NCBI GenBank assembly: GCA_038277395.1
Contig: CM076192.1
Span: 192,882,863 to 192,946,862, forward strand
Source: Dryocosmus kuriphilus
Lineage: Eukaryota > Arthropoda > Insecta > Hymenoptera > Cynipidae
Direction: 5' to 3'
DNA length: 64,000 nucleotides
Shown here: positions 34,225 through 45,220 of the stretch, one piece after another
Position numbering within the stretch: the stretch's first letter is position 1
Layout: every line of letters starts with the position of its first letter
Notes under the pieces: generated by a model
Seen by the model: the letters and a program-made list of their open reading frames with translations, nothing else
Databases searched by the model: none
Told to the model about the DNA's origin: nothing
Program-made: the position numbers and the translations under genes

Positions 34225-37200
34225 TTTTTCCATAGGCAGCCACTCAATATAATAATAAAAATTATTATTATTATTATTTATCATTATTATTATTATGGTG
34301 TAGCTTTTTGCGAACTCGGAATTTCATTGGCTCAGCTACCCATAATCGCCACGCATCTCTATCCTGTGCAACTTCCATCCAGTTTAAATAATCATGTCCT
34401 AGCTCTTTTAGATCATCCCTTGCGTTTTTCTCCGATCTGTTTCTCGGTCTACCTAGAGGTCTCTTACTAATCGGTTTCCCTCTCAAAACTTGCGCCACTG
34501 TTCTTTCGTTCGTTGCCCATTCTTGCAACATGTCCCGCCCAGCTTAATTTGCGCGCTTTCATTACTCTATTAATATTTACTGAACAGTAGAGTGCATGCA
34601 GCTCATCATTATGCAGTTTTCTCCATTCACCAGTCTCTTCGTCCCTTTTGGGACCATAGATTTTTCGAAATACTTTATTTTAGAATACTCTAAACCTGTT
34701 CTCCTCTCCTTTCGTTGAGCCCACGTTTCGCACGCGTACATTACGACCGGCATTATTATCGTTTTGTAAATTCTTACTTTGATGTTTCTAGATAACGATC
34801 GCGATTTTAGTAGTGTATTTGTTGCATAGTAGCACACATTGCCAGCGTGCAGCCGCCTGCTGATTTTCGTTTTAATGTTATTGTCGCTAGTTATAATAGT
34901 CCCGAGGTATTTCCACTCATTAACTCTTTCAAATTTCATATTTCCGGCCATTAGATCCCCCTGTCCTCATTGCATTGTTCTGATCTGTCGACGATCGAAT
35001 ATTTTGTCTTCGATTCCGCTAACTTCTAAACCTATTTCCTTGGATTTTGTGATCAAGAGTTCCGCATTCTTAGCTACCGTTTCTTCATCATCCCCGAGTA
35101 AGTCGAGATCATCCGCATATCCAGAATTTGTATTATCACACTGAGGGGGTAGCACCGGACAGATTCGTTGTAGTTCTCTGATCACGTATTCTAAAACTAA
35201 TTTGGAAAGGATGAACGAAAGCGCATCGCCCAGTTTCAGGCCATCGCGGATCAAAAACTCTTCACATAAACTTCCGTTTATGCGTATCCTACCCCTACTG
35301 CCGCATAAGCCAACTTCGATGAGTCTAACCAATTTCCTTGGTACAACCAAGAACTCCAGAATCCAGTACATTCGTTTGCGTATAATAGAGTCGCCAGCTT
35401 TTTTGAAGCCGATAAATAGCTGATGTATTGCTTCACTAAATTCCCATTTCTTTTCTAACAGTTGTTTAATTGTAAACATTTGATCGCTTGTAGATTGGTT
35501 TTGGCGGAATCCACACTGACAATCCCCAATGATTTCCTCAGCAAAAGGCGTTACTGTACTTAAGATTACATTGGTCAGGATCTTATAGCACGAAGGCACG
35601 AGTGAAATTCCCCGATAATTGTTACAGTTCGTTTTACCGCCTTTTTTGAAATGAGTATAATAATAGTGGAATTTCATTCCTCCGGCATGCGTACTGGTTT
35701 CCAGATTGCGCATATTAATTTACAAATTTTCCTTGCGAGACTAGGGCCCCCATTTTTTATCAGCTCTACCTGTAGTTGGTCAATGCCCGCGGCTTTGTTA
35801 TTTTTTAACTTCTTTGTGGCCATTTCTATTTCTTTGTCAGTAAGCGCATTAACTGGTAGATCAGCAGTGTGGATTTCACGAGATTAAATTCAACGGGGGT
35901 TTCGCCTACGTTCAATAGCTTATCAAAATATTTTTTCCATAAATTTAGTCTTTCTGTTGCATCAGCTACTAGATTGCCACTTTCGTCCCTCATTACTTCT
36001 GTTCTACTTTGAAAGCCTTTCCTTATAAAATGATTCCCCTGTACATCTCACGCGGGTTATTTTGCTTATTATGCGTGTCTATTGCTAGTATTATATATTT
36101 TTTCACACTCCTTTTTCTTAGATCTGTAAAACCTATTTGTACTTTTACTAATCTCGAGATACTTCTTAAGTGTTTTATCGCAATTGTTTTGTAAACTAAT
36201 TTTTTTGGCCTTCGTTCGCTTTTTAAGCAATAGTTCGCAATCTTCGTCCACCACGGTTTGCTTTTTGTTACTTTCTTTAAACCTATAGTACTCTTCGCGG
36301 CTGCCTTTTATCGCCTCCTTTCATATTGCCCCACAGGGTTTCCGGGTCCTCCTCACAATTATCGCTATCGTCTCCCTGTTTTTGAAGAGCATCGAAGCTA
36401 TTAGAAATCTTTCCTTGATAATTCAATATTTCTGTAGGAATTTTAAACCTATCTATATTGAAACAGTACTGCTGGCTCTGGGGGGCTAGTTTTCTTATTT
36501 AACGCTAGTCTACATCTTAGTTTCACTATCACGAGAAAGTGGTCTGAATTTAAATCCTCTCCCCTGTACGATCTTACATCATGAATGTTTATATGAAGTT
36601 TTCTGTCAATTAAAACGTGATCAATCTGATTGTGAGCGCTACCATCTCGTGATGTCCAGGTGGCCTTATGTATATTTTTATGCTTGAAATATGTGCCTTT
36701 CGCAACGAGGTTCTTTGAAGCTGCAAAGTTTATTACTCTAGTCCCATTATCATTACTGACGTCATGCAAGCTTTCTGACCCTATTGTAGGCATCGGCGTT
36801 GAAGTCCTATTATTGTTGCGTCATCGGTTCTTGTTCCAATTTTCGCGTTGAAGTCTCCCAGAAATTACCCTCTAGTACAATATACGATAACCGGTCGTTA
36901 ACGAATTTTATCGACAACGGCTTGCGCCCTTCCCCACTTTGCAGCACCCCCATAGTGAAAAGCATAGTTATCCTTGGAAATTGATGCATACTCGCCAGGC
37001 CAGAAGGTTTCTTGAAGTGCTATTATATCAATTTCGTATTTCTTTGACATCTCAATGAGTTCGCTAAATCCGCCAGTATTTAGAATACGCGCGTTCAGAG
37101 TTCCCGCCTTAAGATATTTTATTGTTGTTGTTCGTTTTTGGAAGTTAGCCATGATAGTTTTAAGAAAGTCCGCACGTTAGGGATCCCGTTTCGATCGCAG

Positions 37201-37764
37201 GTGTGTCCGCCGTCCCAGCAGTGATAAACCCCATACCTTCCTAGGTCTAAGTATGGGAGCTTTCCGACTTTGATAAGGACCGTGTCAACTTGTCGCCAGA
37301 CACATTACGGTTTCATCCTCGTATCCTGACGTCACCCTGCAAGGCTGTGCGCCACAATGGCATCAATACCACGTTGACCCTACAGGCGAATCATTCCACA
37401 CATCCCTTGCAGGCAATGTCACTGCCGTGGTGTCCAATGGGGCAGCAGGGTTTTCCCGTTACAAGATTTTTAGTTTTGGTTTGGGTAGTGTTTCTAGGTG
37501 GATACACGCTGCGCCTCGGCTTGGTAGAAGCCACCTATTGCGCATAGATGCGAAAGGGTGAATCCCCCCAAACCATGGCCGTCGTGTACCTATTTTTTTA
37601 CCAATGCGGGCTCACCACACCCACGATTGGTTCCTATCGGCTGTCCGCGACTGCTTATTCTTGAGTTCGCAGTTAGCCTCAGAAGCTGTTCAACCTCAGG
37701 TGCCGTTCCTCTATCCGCGACCTGAAGTACGCGCTGCGTTGTGGAGACACGAACCCACCGAGCA
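34225..37764 (-). mobile_element. RTE-like non-LTR retrotransposon, near full length
   Basis: Flanked by a 15-bp target duplication with one mismatch (GGTTTAAGGAGCTTT at 34210-34224, GGTTTAAGGGGCTTT at 37765-37779). On the minus strand it has a 5' region of about 610 bases, one ORF zone (endonuclease then RT), and a 3' end with ATT-type microsatellite (34247-34295) and a short A tail at the border. At about 3.54 kb it is close to the usual RTE size. Confidence 0.85.
34274..37152 (-). pseudogene. RTE-like endonuclease-reverse transcriptase, broken
   Basis: Endonuclease: start near 37152 (LKAGTLNARILNTGGF, DIIALQETFW), end at 36793-36449 (TYFKHKNIHKATW, NQIDHVLIDRK, SDHFLVIVKLR). RT at 35713-34967: NNYRGISLVPSCYKIL, CGFRQNQSTSDQMFTI, then FIGFKKAGDS where the family has a catalytic Asp (usually IDFKKAYDS), later GLKLGDALS and SGYADDLDLLGDDEE with the YADD box intact. 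C-terminal part at 34951-34577 (EWKYLGTIITSDNNI) and 34531-34274 (GRPRNRSEKNARDDL). The lost first Asp plus several frame breaks mean no active polymerase. Confidence 0.85.
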
Positions 37765-37779
37765 GGTTTAAGGGGCTTT

Positions 37780-37984
37780 AAGGGTTTTAATTGCTGGAAG
37801 TTATTTACATAATTTTAAGTATTTTAGGTGTATTTTAAGGGTCTAGGTTTATGAGAAGCTTTAAATGTGTCTAAGGGATTTTAGTGACGCTTAAGGGATC
37901 TTAAAGCCTCCACTGAGGTCAAGCCAGAACAGTGATTTCAAATCAAAAAGTACCTATAAAAGAATCAATGTGTATAAAATTAGC
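37780..37984 (+). repeat. Degenerate TTTAAGGGAT tract, right part
   Basis: Continuation of the tract at 33785-34209 past the LINE: 'aagggttttaattgc', 'attttaagggtctagg', 'taagggattttagtg', 'cttaagggatctt'. It fades by about 37915, and the remaining bases to 37984 show no feature. Confidence 0.7.
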
Positions 37985-38344
37985 TGCCAAACTCGAAAAA
38001 AATAGAATGTCGCATCTCCAAAAGTTTCGGCTGAACTTCCGAAAACGCGATTCCACAGATTGCTTCGAAATTGGTGTGCTTATGTAATTTGACTAGCTGA
38101 TTACGAATTTGATCATGAAAATGTCCCCAAATGATATCTTCAAAGCCACAAATTAAAAAAACTGTAAACCTTGAAGTACGTTTTTTGCGCTTTATATCAG
38201 TAAATACATGAAACTGCCAAAAAATGCTCACACCAAAATTGTAGTCCTTCGAAAAATACATATTTTATGTTCAACACATTTTTGCAGTACGACCGAAAAA
38301 TTTCGAGCAAATGTACGTCGAATATAGTTTAGTAAATGTGAGAT

Positions 38345-38815
38345 GGAAATGCATCCCTGCGTCTGGTCACAGACACACTTTCAGTCACATCCCCACACCT
38401 TTCCAGTGCTTTTCGGGGCGGCGCCCTGCGATTGGTCACAAAATACTTTCAGTCATACACCTACCCCTTCCAATATTCTGCTGGAAGCGGAAAGGCACCC
38501 AGATGACTGGTCAAAGAAATGATTTCAGTCACACTACTACCCCCTTCCAATGTTTTGCGTGGGTCGAGAATGCACCCATTTGACTTGCACAGAAATACTT
38601 TCAATCACACTCCTGCCACTTTCAAGTGTTTTTCGGTAGGAAGGGGGCACATCTTGACTGGAAAAAAAAAATTTCAGCCACACCCCCACCACTTTCCAAT
38701 GTTTTGCGGGTGCACCATCTTAGTGATCACAAAAATATACCATCAATCATACAAATACCCCTTTCCTGTCCAGTGCTTTCAAGGGCAGGAGGGTACCCTG
38801 TGATTGTTCTTTTGT
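38345..38815 (+). repeat. About 70-bp minisatellite, copy A
   Basis: Six or so diverged units of 68-77 bases with the plan 'actttcagtcacac-ccc-ccttccaatgttttgcg-ggcaccc-gactggtcacagaaat'. The 75-100-codon frames through it come from the repeat. Confidence 0.85.
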
Positions 38816-39194
38816 TAATTTTATATATTTACTGAAATAAGCTCAAAAAGAATGAAATTTCTTTAGTCTTTTTAATTAAATTTTTTGATTATGGAATTTT
38901 TTTTCCTCACGTTTCAAAGCAATTCGAGATATCGCTTTTTTCGCAATTTTATCCAAAGTTTCGGTGTTATGGCCTTCAGATGTTGAATTTTGCGAAAAAT
39001 GTTTTTGAAACAAAATATTCTATTTTTTGTGAAATGGCTCATTGAAATATCTAACTTTGGGCCACGAAACCGCCACCTGGGACATGGGATGGACTGGAGA
39101 AAGAAATGTTCAAAAAAATAATCTTTTTTCATATTTTTCATTATTTTACAGAAATATTTAAGAATTTCGTTTGTTCTAAAATATTGTCATCATA

Positions 39195-40520
39195 CGAGGC
39201 ACATTCAGAATGTAAGTGTACTCAATTTATGTAGGCTTCAAAAAAAATTTATTAAAACAGAAACATAGTTGGTTACACCTGTACATATGTAAGTTATTTT
39301 TCAACAGTCACCATCCTTCTCGATGCAGGTGTTGAGTCGCGGGATCAATTTTTTAATGCCTGCCTCGAAGAAATCTCCCGCGAGCTCTTTCGTCCACTTC
39401 TTCACCTCTTCACCTTCTCGTCCGTCGAAAGCTTATTTCCGCCCATTCGCACCTTCAGAGAAGTGAAGAGATGGAAATCTGAAGGTGTCAGGGCAGGCGA
39501 GTACGGGGGGTGGTTCAAAACGTCCCATCCAAAAGAGTCCAGGAGTTGCTTCGTGGCGTTGGCCATGTGAGGTTTGGTATTGTCATGCAGCAGGCACACT
39601 CCCTTCGTCAGCATGCCCCTCCTTTTATTCTGAATCACACTTTTCAATTTCTTCAGCGTCTCACAGTATCTTGCCGCGTTGATGGTCTCCCCGTCAGGCA
39701 GATATTCAATCAAAATTTTGCCTTTATGGTCCCAAAACGCGAATGCCATGATTTTTTTGGCTGAAATTGTGGTTTTTAATTTCTTGGCGGAGGGTAACTA
39801 GGTGCGGCACCATTATGGAGACTGCCTTTTAGTTTCAGGCGTGTATTGGGTAACCCAAGTCTCGTCTCCAGTAACAATAGGGTGGAGGAAATCATCGCCT
39901 TCACTGTCGTAGCGCTCCAAAATCTCTGTGGAGCTCTCCACTCGATTCAACTTGTGCTGTTCCCTCAGCTGTTTTGGGACCCACCTCGCAGACAATTTCC
40001 GATATCCGAGAGTTTCTGTGATTGCTTCGTGTAACAGAGATCTGGCGATTTGCGGAAGCATCACAGAAAGATCATCTAACGTCAATTTACGATCGTCGCG
40101 GACCGCAATCTCGATTTTTTCCACAAGTTCGTCAGTCACATTTGAAGGTCTTCCGCTCCTCTGATCTTCATGCACGGAAGTACGGCCATTCTTAAATTCA
40201 CGACACCACTTGTACACACTCGTACGATTCATAGCTCCATTGCCGTAAACAGTTTTTACCTCATTATAAATCTCAACTGGAGATTTTCCCTTCACAACGA
40301 GGTAGCGAGTGACGGCGCGAATTTCGCACTTTGCGGGAAATACGATCGACAATTTTCGCGAGAAATGCTACTGCGTCAAGAAGTTTCAACGCACTAACCT
40401 CTGATTGGTCTCGTTTTAAAGGGGAAGGGTCAGGCTACGCGGCAGTGTTGCCAAAATGTCGAAAAAGTATTCCCTACATCTGTGAGAGTACCAGTACCCT
40501 TACTTTCTGGACGTGCCTCG
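39195..40520 (-). mobile_element. Mariner element, full length (1326 bp)
   Basis: TIRs of about 24 bases (CGAGGCACATTCAGAATG... at 39195 and ...CTTTCTGGACGTGCCTCG ending 40520) with a few mismatches, and TA target duplications at 39193-39194 and 40521-40522. Inserted in copy A of the tandem duplication; copy B at about 45340-45347 keeps the unoccupied TA. It is the most complete of three mariner copies here. Confidence 0.95.
39402..40352 (-). pseudogene. Mariner transposase, two in-frame stops
   Basis: The N-terminal part (40352-39813) has the DNA-binding region (EIRAVTRYLVVKGKSPVEIY, CREFKNGRTSVHEDQRSGRP), the linker SARWVPKQL (family WVPHxL) and the first Asp in TGDETWV. The same frame resumes at 39749-39402 with the second Asp (LLHDNTKPH) and the third (LTPSDFHLF), so the D,D34D-type triad is present. 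TAA and TAG within 39795-39815 interrupt it, and the frame is lost again near 39402 before the C-terminal FFEAGIKKLIPR segment seen in another frame. Inactive, but its ends could still be cut by a related transposase. Confidence 0.9.
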
Positions 40521-41675
40521 TAGATTGCCTTTTTGGACATTAAGCTGAATGGTTTAAGCCAATAAAATCCAACTTTCAACCTATTTTGTTAGAAATTATT
40601 TATCATTCGTTAAAATAGAAAATATAATTTTTCTCGGAAAGAGTTCCAAACTTTTTTTCTTTTCGGACTCAAAATGATCGCGAGATACCCTTTCTGGTTT
40701 TGGTTCAAGGTGGAAGTCAGTCTAGATACACCATTGTTTTTAATGTAACTATTCCTAATTATGTTGCTTTGCATTAGCCTTATACCCAAACATTTGTAAC
40801 CCATTAACGTTGCAGTAATCTTTCAGAATAAAGGGCGCCTTTTCTTTACCAAATTACGTGTGGTGGGATCTGGACGATTAGACATGAGTATTCCACTGGG
40901 CATTAATCCTGAACCAATAGCGGCCGCACCCGAACATTTTCGCAAGTAGATAGGCTGGACGGATTCGAAATATTGTTTAGCTCAGATATGCAAAAATAAT
41001 TCAAAGTTCTTCTTACGTATTTGTGAGATATCCAACTATATACATATTTTGGATATATTATTCAATTATATCGCCATCTTCCTCCTCCTCCTCCTCCACT
41101 TCGTCCTCCACGCCAGTTGAAGCATGCGTAGAAAAGGTCTGATTAAGAAAGAATAGATTCTCTTTTACGTGGTCCTCGAATAAAGTTAGTCCAAAATGTG
41201 AAAAGAGTTTTTTTCATAATACAGTTTAAAAATTAAGTATTTTGTCTTTAATAAAGTAGTTCATGATCAAAACAAAAACAAATTGTATATAGAATCTAAT
41301 CGATTCATCATTTTTATAATGCCAATTGCACATGAAAGAATTACGCGGACTACAAGATTTCCCCCGCCGAGATTTTAAGTTCTTTTCTCACGAAATTTTT
41401 CGCTCTGAATCCGAAACTCGAAGAATTCTGGAAGAATTTGTGAAACATTATAACTGTGTGATATATTATATCAATGAATGCCATTTTCTGAGGTACCTAC
41501 TCACCAAAAGTTTCATCATATCTATTTTCTGTGAACACTCTATCAGAGAGTTCCTCGAGGTCGTTGATTACGAATTTTTAGACGGAGTTAAAATTTTGAA
41601 AATTGTGGATCAAATGTGGCAGATTTAGTAGTTACAGGAGGATAAAGGAGTAAAAATAGAAGAGTGAGAGGCTGC

Positions 41676-41694
41676 GGGGGGGGGGGGGGGGGGG
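41676..41694. repeat. Poly-G tract, 19 bases
   Basis: In copy A only. Copy B at about 46457-46463 reads 'gagattgtgggggagaaat', i.e. five G, so the tract expanded from a short G run after the duplication, or is a base-calling artefact. Confidence 0.9.
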
Positions 41695-42169
41695 TGGCAC
41701 TTGCACGATTGGGCAGAAAGTTATGAGGAAAGGAAAAGCGGAGGCTCTACAGAAGCGTAAGGATAGAAGAACTTAAAGATATGAGTAATTGTAAGATAAG
41801 AGTAACAGCGAGTAAGATTTATTAGAATAAGGTGAGGCTGCACTTTATCGCTCTTGTACTAAAAATGAAAGAGCATTTAGTGAGTAAGGTAAATAATTAA
41901 TGAATTGTTAAAACCTGGTACATACTATTCAATCACATATAGAATTATCATAGACAAATCGATATGTCTCGAATTAGACATTCTTTTCTATACTGGCCTC
42001 TACTCAGGAGGAGGATGATATGGAGCGGGTGGTGGTGGAGGAGGAGAAGGGTGAGAGTTTAAACCGTAATATTGGGGGATAGCTTTTGGAAAATTGAAAA
42101 GACTCACACGTTCATGATATACATAAAAGTATGCACCTCAAAAAATGATTCCTCTTTTTCTTCCTGCAG

Positions 42170-42606
42170 ATTCCCGAGTCAGGGGACCGTGTCCTTTTGC
42201 CGCGACTCTTGCAGCGTCCCAACTGGAAGGCGTTGGATACCAACGGCTTATTCCCATGGACAATCCGGGCCGGAGTTTTGAATTTCGAAGATTCATTCCC
42301 CTGATAGTCCCAAATATAGAATGAAAATAGGACGTAACACATATCCACGTATGCCTGTGCAAGAATATATTGTACTGTCAACAACCGATGGTGAGGTTTT
42401 CGCTATAGTGGAGGATATGATGTTTCTTAAAGGACTATATAATGCCCGCGGAAGGCGGATGAAATTACACATGAACGATGGCAAGTTTGAGCCTATGACT
42501 TTAAAAGAGATGGCGGAGGCTCCAACAGCCACTCGCTACGTAAACGCCGGCTTGTTTTCAATTGAGCCTGGAAACTACGATTCTCTACAGCATCTATACC
42601 GTTCAG
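42170..42606 (+). pseudogene. Large exon of unknown gene, copy A, frameshifted
   Basis: Acceptor CTTCCTGCAG (or the AG at 42178, also in phase) opens a frame with PCPFAATLAASQLEGVG and IPMDNPGR. One base is missing near 42297-42303 compared with copy B, and the frame then meets TGA. In the shifted frame the rest reads on well (YPRMPVQEYIVLSTTDGEVF, MNDGKFEPM) to TCAG|GTCAGT, a good donor in phase 1 at 42606. So this copy has kept its splice site but lost its frame, unless the base is a sequencing error. I recognise no family. Confidence 0.6.
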
Positions 42607-42799
42607 GTCAGTCAAAAATTCTTACAACTATAAACTTTCTTGTGCGTTCTTTGCGCTTATTTAAGTAAATACATAAAATTGACAAAAAATCCTCAGATAA
42701 AAATCGTAGTCCTCCGAAAATACATATTTTATGTTCAACACGTTTTTGCCCCGCGACCGACAAATTTCGAGATAATGTACGTCGAATGTGTGTTAGTGA

Positions 42800-43560
42800 A
42801 TTTGAGGTAGAAAGACACCTCTGCGGCTGATCACAGGCACAATCTCAGTCACATCCCTACACCTTTCAAGTGTTTCTCGGGCGGTACTCCCTGGGATTGG
42901 TCACAAAAATACTTTCAGTCATACCGGTACAATTTCGAATGTCTGCTGGAAGCGGGAAGGCACCCAGGGGACTGGTCACAGCAGTTATTTCAGTCAAACT
43001 ACTCCCCCTTTCCAATGTTTTGCGTCGGTCGAGAATGCACCTCTTTGACTGGCACAGCAATACTTTCAATCACACTCCTACCACCTTTAAGTGTTTTTCG
43101 GTAGGAGGGCGGCACATCTGTGACTGGAATCAAAAACAATTTCAGTCACACCCCCTTTCCACTTTCCAATGTTTTTCGGATGCCCCCTACTAGTGGTCAC
43201 AAAAATACCTTCAGTCATGGAACTACACCTTTCCAGTCCAGTTGTTTTCAAGGGCAGGAAGGTACCCCTGTGATTGGTAATAAAAGCCCATTCAGTCATA
43301 CCTCTACCCTTTCCCAATGTTTTGTGGTGGGATCGAAACATACAAATATGACTGGACACAGGAATACTTTCATTCATACCCCTATCACTTTCAAGTGTTT
43401 TTCGAGGGACGGGAATGCACTTATGTAATTAGGCACCACGCACGTAAATAATATCAGTCGCACCCCTAGAACTTTGCAGAGTTTTACGGGGAGAGGCGCC
43501 CCTGTCTCTTGACAGAAAAATATATTCAGTCGCACGCTTACCCCCTTCCAATGTTTGTCG
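42800..43560 (+). repeat. About 70-bp minisatellite, copy B
   Basis: Ten or eleven diverged units of the plan seen at 38345-38815. Extra units relative to copy A show that unit number changes between copies. Confidence 0.85.
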
Positions 43561-45220
43561 GTGTTCGGGAAGGTACTCCCGTGACTGGGCATAGAAATAC
43601 ATTCAGTCAGGCCCCTACGCATTTCCAATGTTTTGCGAGGGGAGGCACTCTGCGCAGAGCAAAGCTGTTCAAATGAAAAATGTGTATTTTTCGAAAATCT
43701 ACAATTTATGTTTAAGGATCTTTTGTCAATTTTATGTATTTACTGAAATAAGATCAAGAACAGTGAAATTTAACAAATTTTTTAATTGAATCTTTTGAAC
43801 ATGGAATTTTGGTTCATCGAGTTCCAAAGCAATCCGAGGTGTTGCGTTTTCGCAAGTTTATCCAAGTTTTCGGTGTTATGGTCTTCAGAATTTGAATTTA
43901 GGCGATTTTTGAAACAAAATATTCTATTTTTTGTGAAATGGCTCATTGGAAACTCTAACTTTGGGCCACGTCTCAGTGTTCGGGAAGGTACTCCTGTGAC
44001 TGGGCATAGAAATACATTCAGTCAGGCCCCTACGCATTTCCAATGTTTTGCGAGGGGAGGCACTCTGCGTAGAGCAAAGCTGTTCCAATCAAAAATGTGT
44101 ATTTTTCGAAAATCTACAATTTATGTTTAGGGATCTTTTGTCAATTTTATGTATTTACTGAAATAAGATCAAGAACAGTGAAATTTAACAAATTTTTTAA
44201 TTGAATCTTTTGAATATGGAATTTTGGTTCATCGAGTTCCAAAGCAATCCGAGGTGTTGCGTTTTCGCAAGTTTATCCAAGGTTTCGGTGTTATGGTCTT
44301 CAGAATTTGAATTTAGGCGATTTTTGAAACAAAATATTCTATTTTTTGTGAAATGGCTCATTGGAAACTCTAACTTTGGGCCACGTCTCAGTGTTCGGGA
44401 AGGTACTCCTGTGACTGGGCATAGAAATACATTCAGTCAGGCCCCTACGCATTTCCAATGTTTTGCGAGGGGAGGCACTCTGCGTAGAGCAAAGCTGTTC
44501 CAATCAAAAATGTGTATTTTTCGAAAATCTACAATTTATGTTTAGGGATCTTTTGTCAATTTTATGTATTTACTGAAATAAGATCAAGAACAGTGAAATT
44601 TAACAAATTTTTTAATTGAATCTTTTGAATATGGAATTTTGGTTCATCGAGTTCCAAAGCAATCCGAGGTGTTGCGTTTTCGCAAGTTTATCCAAGGTTT
44701 CGGTGTTATGGTCTTCAGAATTTGAATTTAGGCGATTTTTGAAACAAAATATTCTATTTTTTGTGAAATGGCTCATTGGAAACTCTAACTTTGGGCCACG
44801 TCTCAGTGTTCGGGAAGGTACTCCTGTGACTGGGCATAGAAATACATTCAGTCAGGCCCCTACGCATTTCCAATGTTTTGCGAGGGGAGGCACTCTGCGT
44901 AGAGCAAAGCTGTTCCAATCAAAAATGTGTATTTTTCGAAAATCTACAATTTATGTTTAGGGATCTTTTGTCAATTTTATGTATTTACTGAAATAAGATC
45001 AAGAACAGTGAAATTTAACAAATTTTTTAATTGAATCTTTTGAATATGGAATTTTGGTTCATCGAGTTCCAAAGCAATCCGAGGTGTTGCGTTTTCGCAA
45101 GTTTATCCAAGGTTTCGGTGTTATGGTCTTCAGAATTTGAATTTAGGCGATTTTTGAAACAAAATATTCTATTTTTTGTGAAATGGCTCATTGAAAACTC
45201 TAACTTTGGGCCACGTCTCA
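43561..45220 (+). repeat. Four 415-bp tandem units, near identical
   Basis: Units start at 43561, 43976, 44391 and 44806, and all are exactly 415 bases. Units 2-4 look identical or nearly so. Unit 1 differs at a few places (for example gcgcagag for gcgtagag, gttcaaatg for gttccaatc). Each unit joins one 70-base minisatellite element to the 'gtatttactgaaataag ... gggccacgtctca' single-copy stretch of copy A. A 114-codon frame recurs in each unit but has no domain and copy A does not keep it, so I treat it as chance. Confidence 0.95.

Larger units (their letters stand above)
38160..42627 (+). other. Tandem segmental duplication, copy A
   Basis: Aligns in order with 42628-47356. Markers: 'tacatattttatgttcaaca' (38258; 42721), the 70-base minisatellite, 'gtatttactgaaataag', 'tattctattttttgtgaaatggctcatt', 'cacctgggacat', 'ttaagctgaatg...aagccaataaaat', 'agcggccgcac', 'tgtctcgaat.agacattcttttctatactggcctctact' and the large exon. 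Without its mariner insert, copy A is about 3.1 kb. Copy B is longer because of the 415-bp array and a longer minisatellite. Confidence 0.9.

Noticed and set aside
41326..41628. 100-codon frame in copy A
   Set aside because: The matching region of copy B (about 46150-46310) has in-frame stops. Only a short stretch (FSHEIFRSESETRRILEEF) is common to both.
43561..45220. Regularly spaced repeats resembling a CRISPR array
   Set aside because: Units are long and identical across their whole length with no variable spacers; it is a eukaryotic tandem repeat.
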